From: Pseudomonas fluorescens
Lineage (GTDB): Bacteria; Pseudomonadota; Gammaproteobacteria; Pseudomonadales; Pseudomonadaceae
Length of the DNA: 64,000 bases
Direction of reading: 5' to 3'
NCBI RefSeq assembly: GCF_000968015.1
Contig: NZ_LACH01000017.1
Coordinates: forward strand, 310,001-374,000
Below the pieces are notes generated by a model. The model ran no database searches, was not told the origin of the DNA, and worked only from the letters and a program-made list of their open reading frames with translations. This document shows positions 62,941-64,000 of the stretch, piece after piece. The translations under genes and the position numbers were made by a program. Within the stretch, counting starts at the first letter, position 1; each line of letters opens with the position of its first letter.

Positions 62941-63477
62941 TTACAAATCCGATTCCTTCACCACCCGCACCTTCGCCGCATCCAGCGCATACGCTGCGTC
63001 AGCCAGGTCGTTGTTGACCTTCTCTACCTTCAGCGTGCCGGTCACCCACAGCGGTGTATAGATGTCATTCAGCTTCAAACCTTTCGGATAACGCACCAAC
63101 ACCAATTGATTAGGTGGCGGCGGCGGTACGTGAATGCAGGCGCCCGGATACGGCACGAGGAAGAACAATGTGCTGTGGCCCTTGGCGTCGGACTCCAGCG
63201 GCACCGGATAACCACCGATGCGGATGTTCTTGTCGTTCATCGACGGCACGGTTTTGGTCGAATACATCACCGCCGGCAAGCCCTTGCTCTGCTTCATGCC
63301 ACCCTTTTTGGTAAAGGTGCCATTGGCTTCGGGGGAGTTGTGGTCGATTTCGGGCATGGCCTCGAGGGCTTTCTGGTCCGACTTGGGCATCAGTTCGAGC
63401 CAGTCGGTTTCCGGCAGTTCGCCGGCATGGGCGAGGCCCGAGCCCAATAAAAGGAAAGTCAGTAAAAGACGGCGCAT
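62941..63477 (-). CDS. Exported DUF3299 family protein
   Basis: A 178-residue protein using the ATG at 63477; signal peptide LLLTFLLLGSGLAHA. The mature part has DUF3299 features: KNIRIGGYPVPLESDAKGHS, FLVPYPGACIHVPPPPPNQL and IYTPLWVTGTLKV. The single Cys-His pair GACIH and five consecutive prolines (which would call for EF-P during translation) are notable. The family is periplasmic or lipoprotein-like, and I know no established function. Confidence 0.82.
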   Translation of the reverse strand: MRRLLLTFLLLGSGLAHAGELPETDWLELMPKSDQKALEAMPEIDHNSPEANGTFTKKGGMKQSKGLPAVMYSTKTVPSMNDKNIRIGGYPVPLESDAKGHSTLFFLVPYPGACIHVPPPPPNQLVLVRYPKGLKLNDIYTPLWVTGTLKVEKVNNDLADAAYALDAAKVRVVKESDL

Positions 63478-63566
63478 GGAGGTGCTCGGCAAAGGAGAGG
63501 ACAGTGCAACGCCGAGCATTCTAGCCCGCTCTGCGTGCGGCGCAGAGGGGGCTTTGTCGCTTTGGA

Positions 63567-63812
63567 TCAGTTCTTTTTGATCAAACCGTAGATCACCAGC
63601 AACACCACCGCGCCAACCAGCGCACCGATGAAGCCTGCACCTTGACCAGCCTGGTAGATGCCCAGAGCCTGGCCGCCATAAGTGGCCGCCAGCGAACCGC
63701 CGATACCGAGCAGGATGGTCATGATCCAGCCCATGCTGTCATCGCCCGGTTTCAGGAACCGAGCCAGCAAGCCGACGATCAAGCCGATAAAGATGGTTCC
63801 GATAATTCCCAT
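63567..63812 (-). CDS. GlsB/YeaQ/YmgE family small membrane protein
   Basis: An 81-residue protein made of three hydrophobic helices with Gly-rich motifs: GTIFIGLIVGLLARFLKPGD, MTILLGIGGSLAATYGGQAL and GAGFIGALVGAVVLLVIYG. This is the transglycosylase-associated/GlsB family, often stress-induced. No catalytic residues are evident. Confidence 0.9.
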   Translation of the reverse strand: MGIIGTIFIGLIVGLLARFLKPGDDSMGWIMTILLGIGGSLAATYGGQALGIYQAGQGAGFIGALVGAVVLLVIYGLIKKN

Positions 63813-63918
63813 GACATTTCCCTCTGATTGAATGGCTATGCGAAAGACTAGTCAGACTTTGGCATCCTGCCATGAGAGAACGGCGGTCCCTGAATGGTTC
63901 CGCCGCTGTCACATGAAA

Positions 63919-64000
63919 CTATTCGGCGATAAGCGCCTCGACCTTGAGGATCTGCTGCTCTAGCGTGGCCTTGTCGGCGCAGCGCAGGTTGGCGTGACCG
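63919..64000 (-). CDS. Unidentified gene, C-terminal fragment at window edge
   Basis: The minus strand is open from the right edge to a TAG at 63919 and encodes GHANLRCADKATLEQQILKV followed by EALIAE. Only 27 residues are visible. The frame has Pseudomonas-like codon choice, but no family can be assigned from this piece. Confidence 0.5.
   Translation of the reverse strand, partial: GHANLRCADKATLEQQILKVEALIAE

Noticed and set aside
1..64000. CRISPR array, tRNA/rRNA genes, transposase or integrase
   Set aside because: No regular spaced direct repeats, no cloverleaf-like sequence at the island ends and no recombinase motifs were seen. The repeats present are REP-type and intergenic.

Overview
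The window looks like a chromosome segment of a fluorescent Pseudomonas (P. fluorescens group or a close relative). The evidence is the codon use and GC-rich genes, repeated REP elements with the GTGGGAGCGA core, and a gene order that matches, as I recall it, the P. aeruginosa PA5345-PA5370 neighbourhood: recG, HDOD protein, small SCP2-like protein, HU, rubredoxin reductase, rubredoxin, ubiC, ubiA, phoB, phoR, CNNM/CBS protein, M23 peptidase, response regulator, phoU, pstB, pstA, pstC, pstS, MFS transporter. That order is cut once, between the SCP2-like gene and the HU gene, by about 39 kb carrying a complete type VI secretion system (T6SS).

Region 1 (1-2,700) holds the 3' end of recG, a YbaK-HDOD protein, REP repeats and a small exported protein. 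Region 2 (about 3,090-42,340) is the T6SS island. On the minus strand, from 36,780 down, the order is tssA, tssB, tssC, tssE, [PAAR, alpha/beta hydrolase, two membrane proteins], tssF, tssG, tssH, sigma-54 activator, a 46-residue lipoprotein, tagH (FHA), tssJ, tssK, tssL, tssM, stp1, stk1, vgrG. This is the HSI-II order of P. aeruginosa with an effector cassette inserted between tssE and tssF. After vgrG the operon continues into a cargo region (12,066-3,695): an exported 145-residue protein, a 1,047-residue multidomain peptidoglycan-hydrolase-like effector with an EF-hand, and six exported proteins, two with LprI-like (DUF1311) domains, that look like an immunity array. On the plus strand at 37,457-41,566 is a vgrG fused to a Tle1-type (DUF2235) phospholipase domain, broken by a 5-bp tandem duplication, followed by a DUF2931 lipoprotein that is probably its immunity protein. 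No hcp gene is present.

Both ends of the island carry the same module in the same orientation: a structured RNA leader with compensatory base changes followed by a DUF6124 gene (3,090-3,635 and 41,795-42,335). These paired ends are the most unusual structural feature here and suggest how the island is bounded or moved.

Region 3 (42,470-64,000) is conserved core: HU, rubredoxin and its reductase, the first two ubiquinone-biosynthesis steps (ubiC, ubiA), the phosphate regulon (phoB-phoR on plus; pstS-pstC-pstA-pstB-phoU on minus, with PHO boxes ahead of phoB, pstS and pstC), an MHS-type transporter, a thioesterase, a hexose-6-phosphate mutarotase and small envelope proteins. In the phosphate system PstS binds Pi, PstC/PstA/PstB import it, PhoU links transporter state to PhoR, and PhoB acts at the PHO boxes. 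I saw no tRNA, rRNA, CRISPR array, transposase or integrase.
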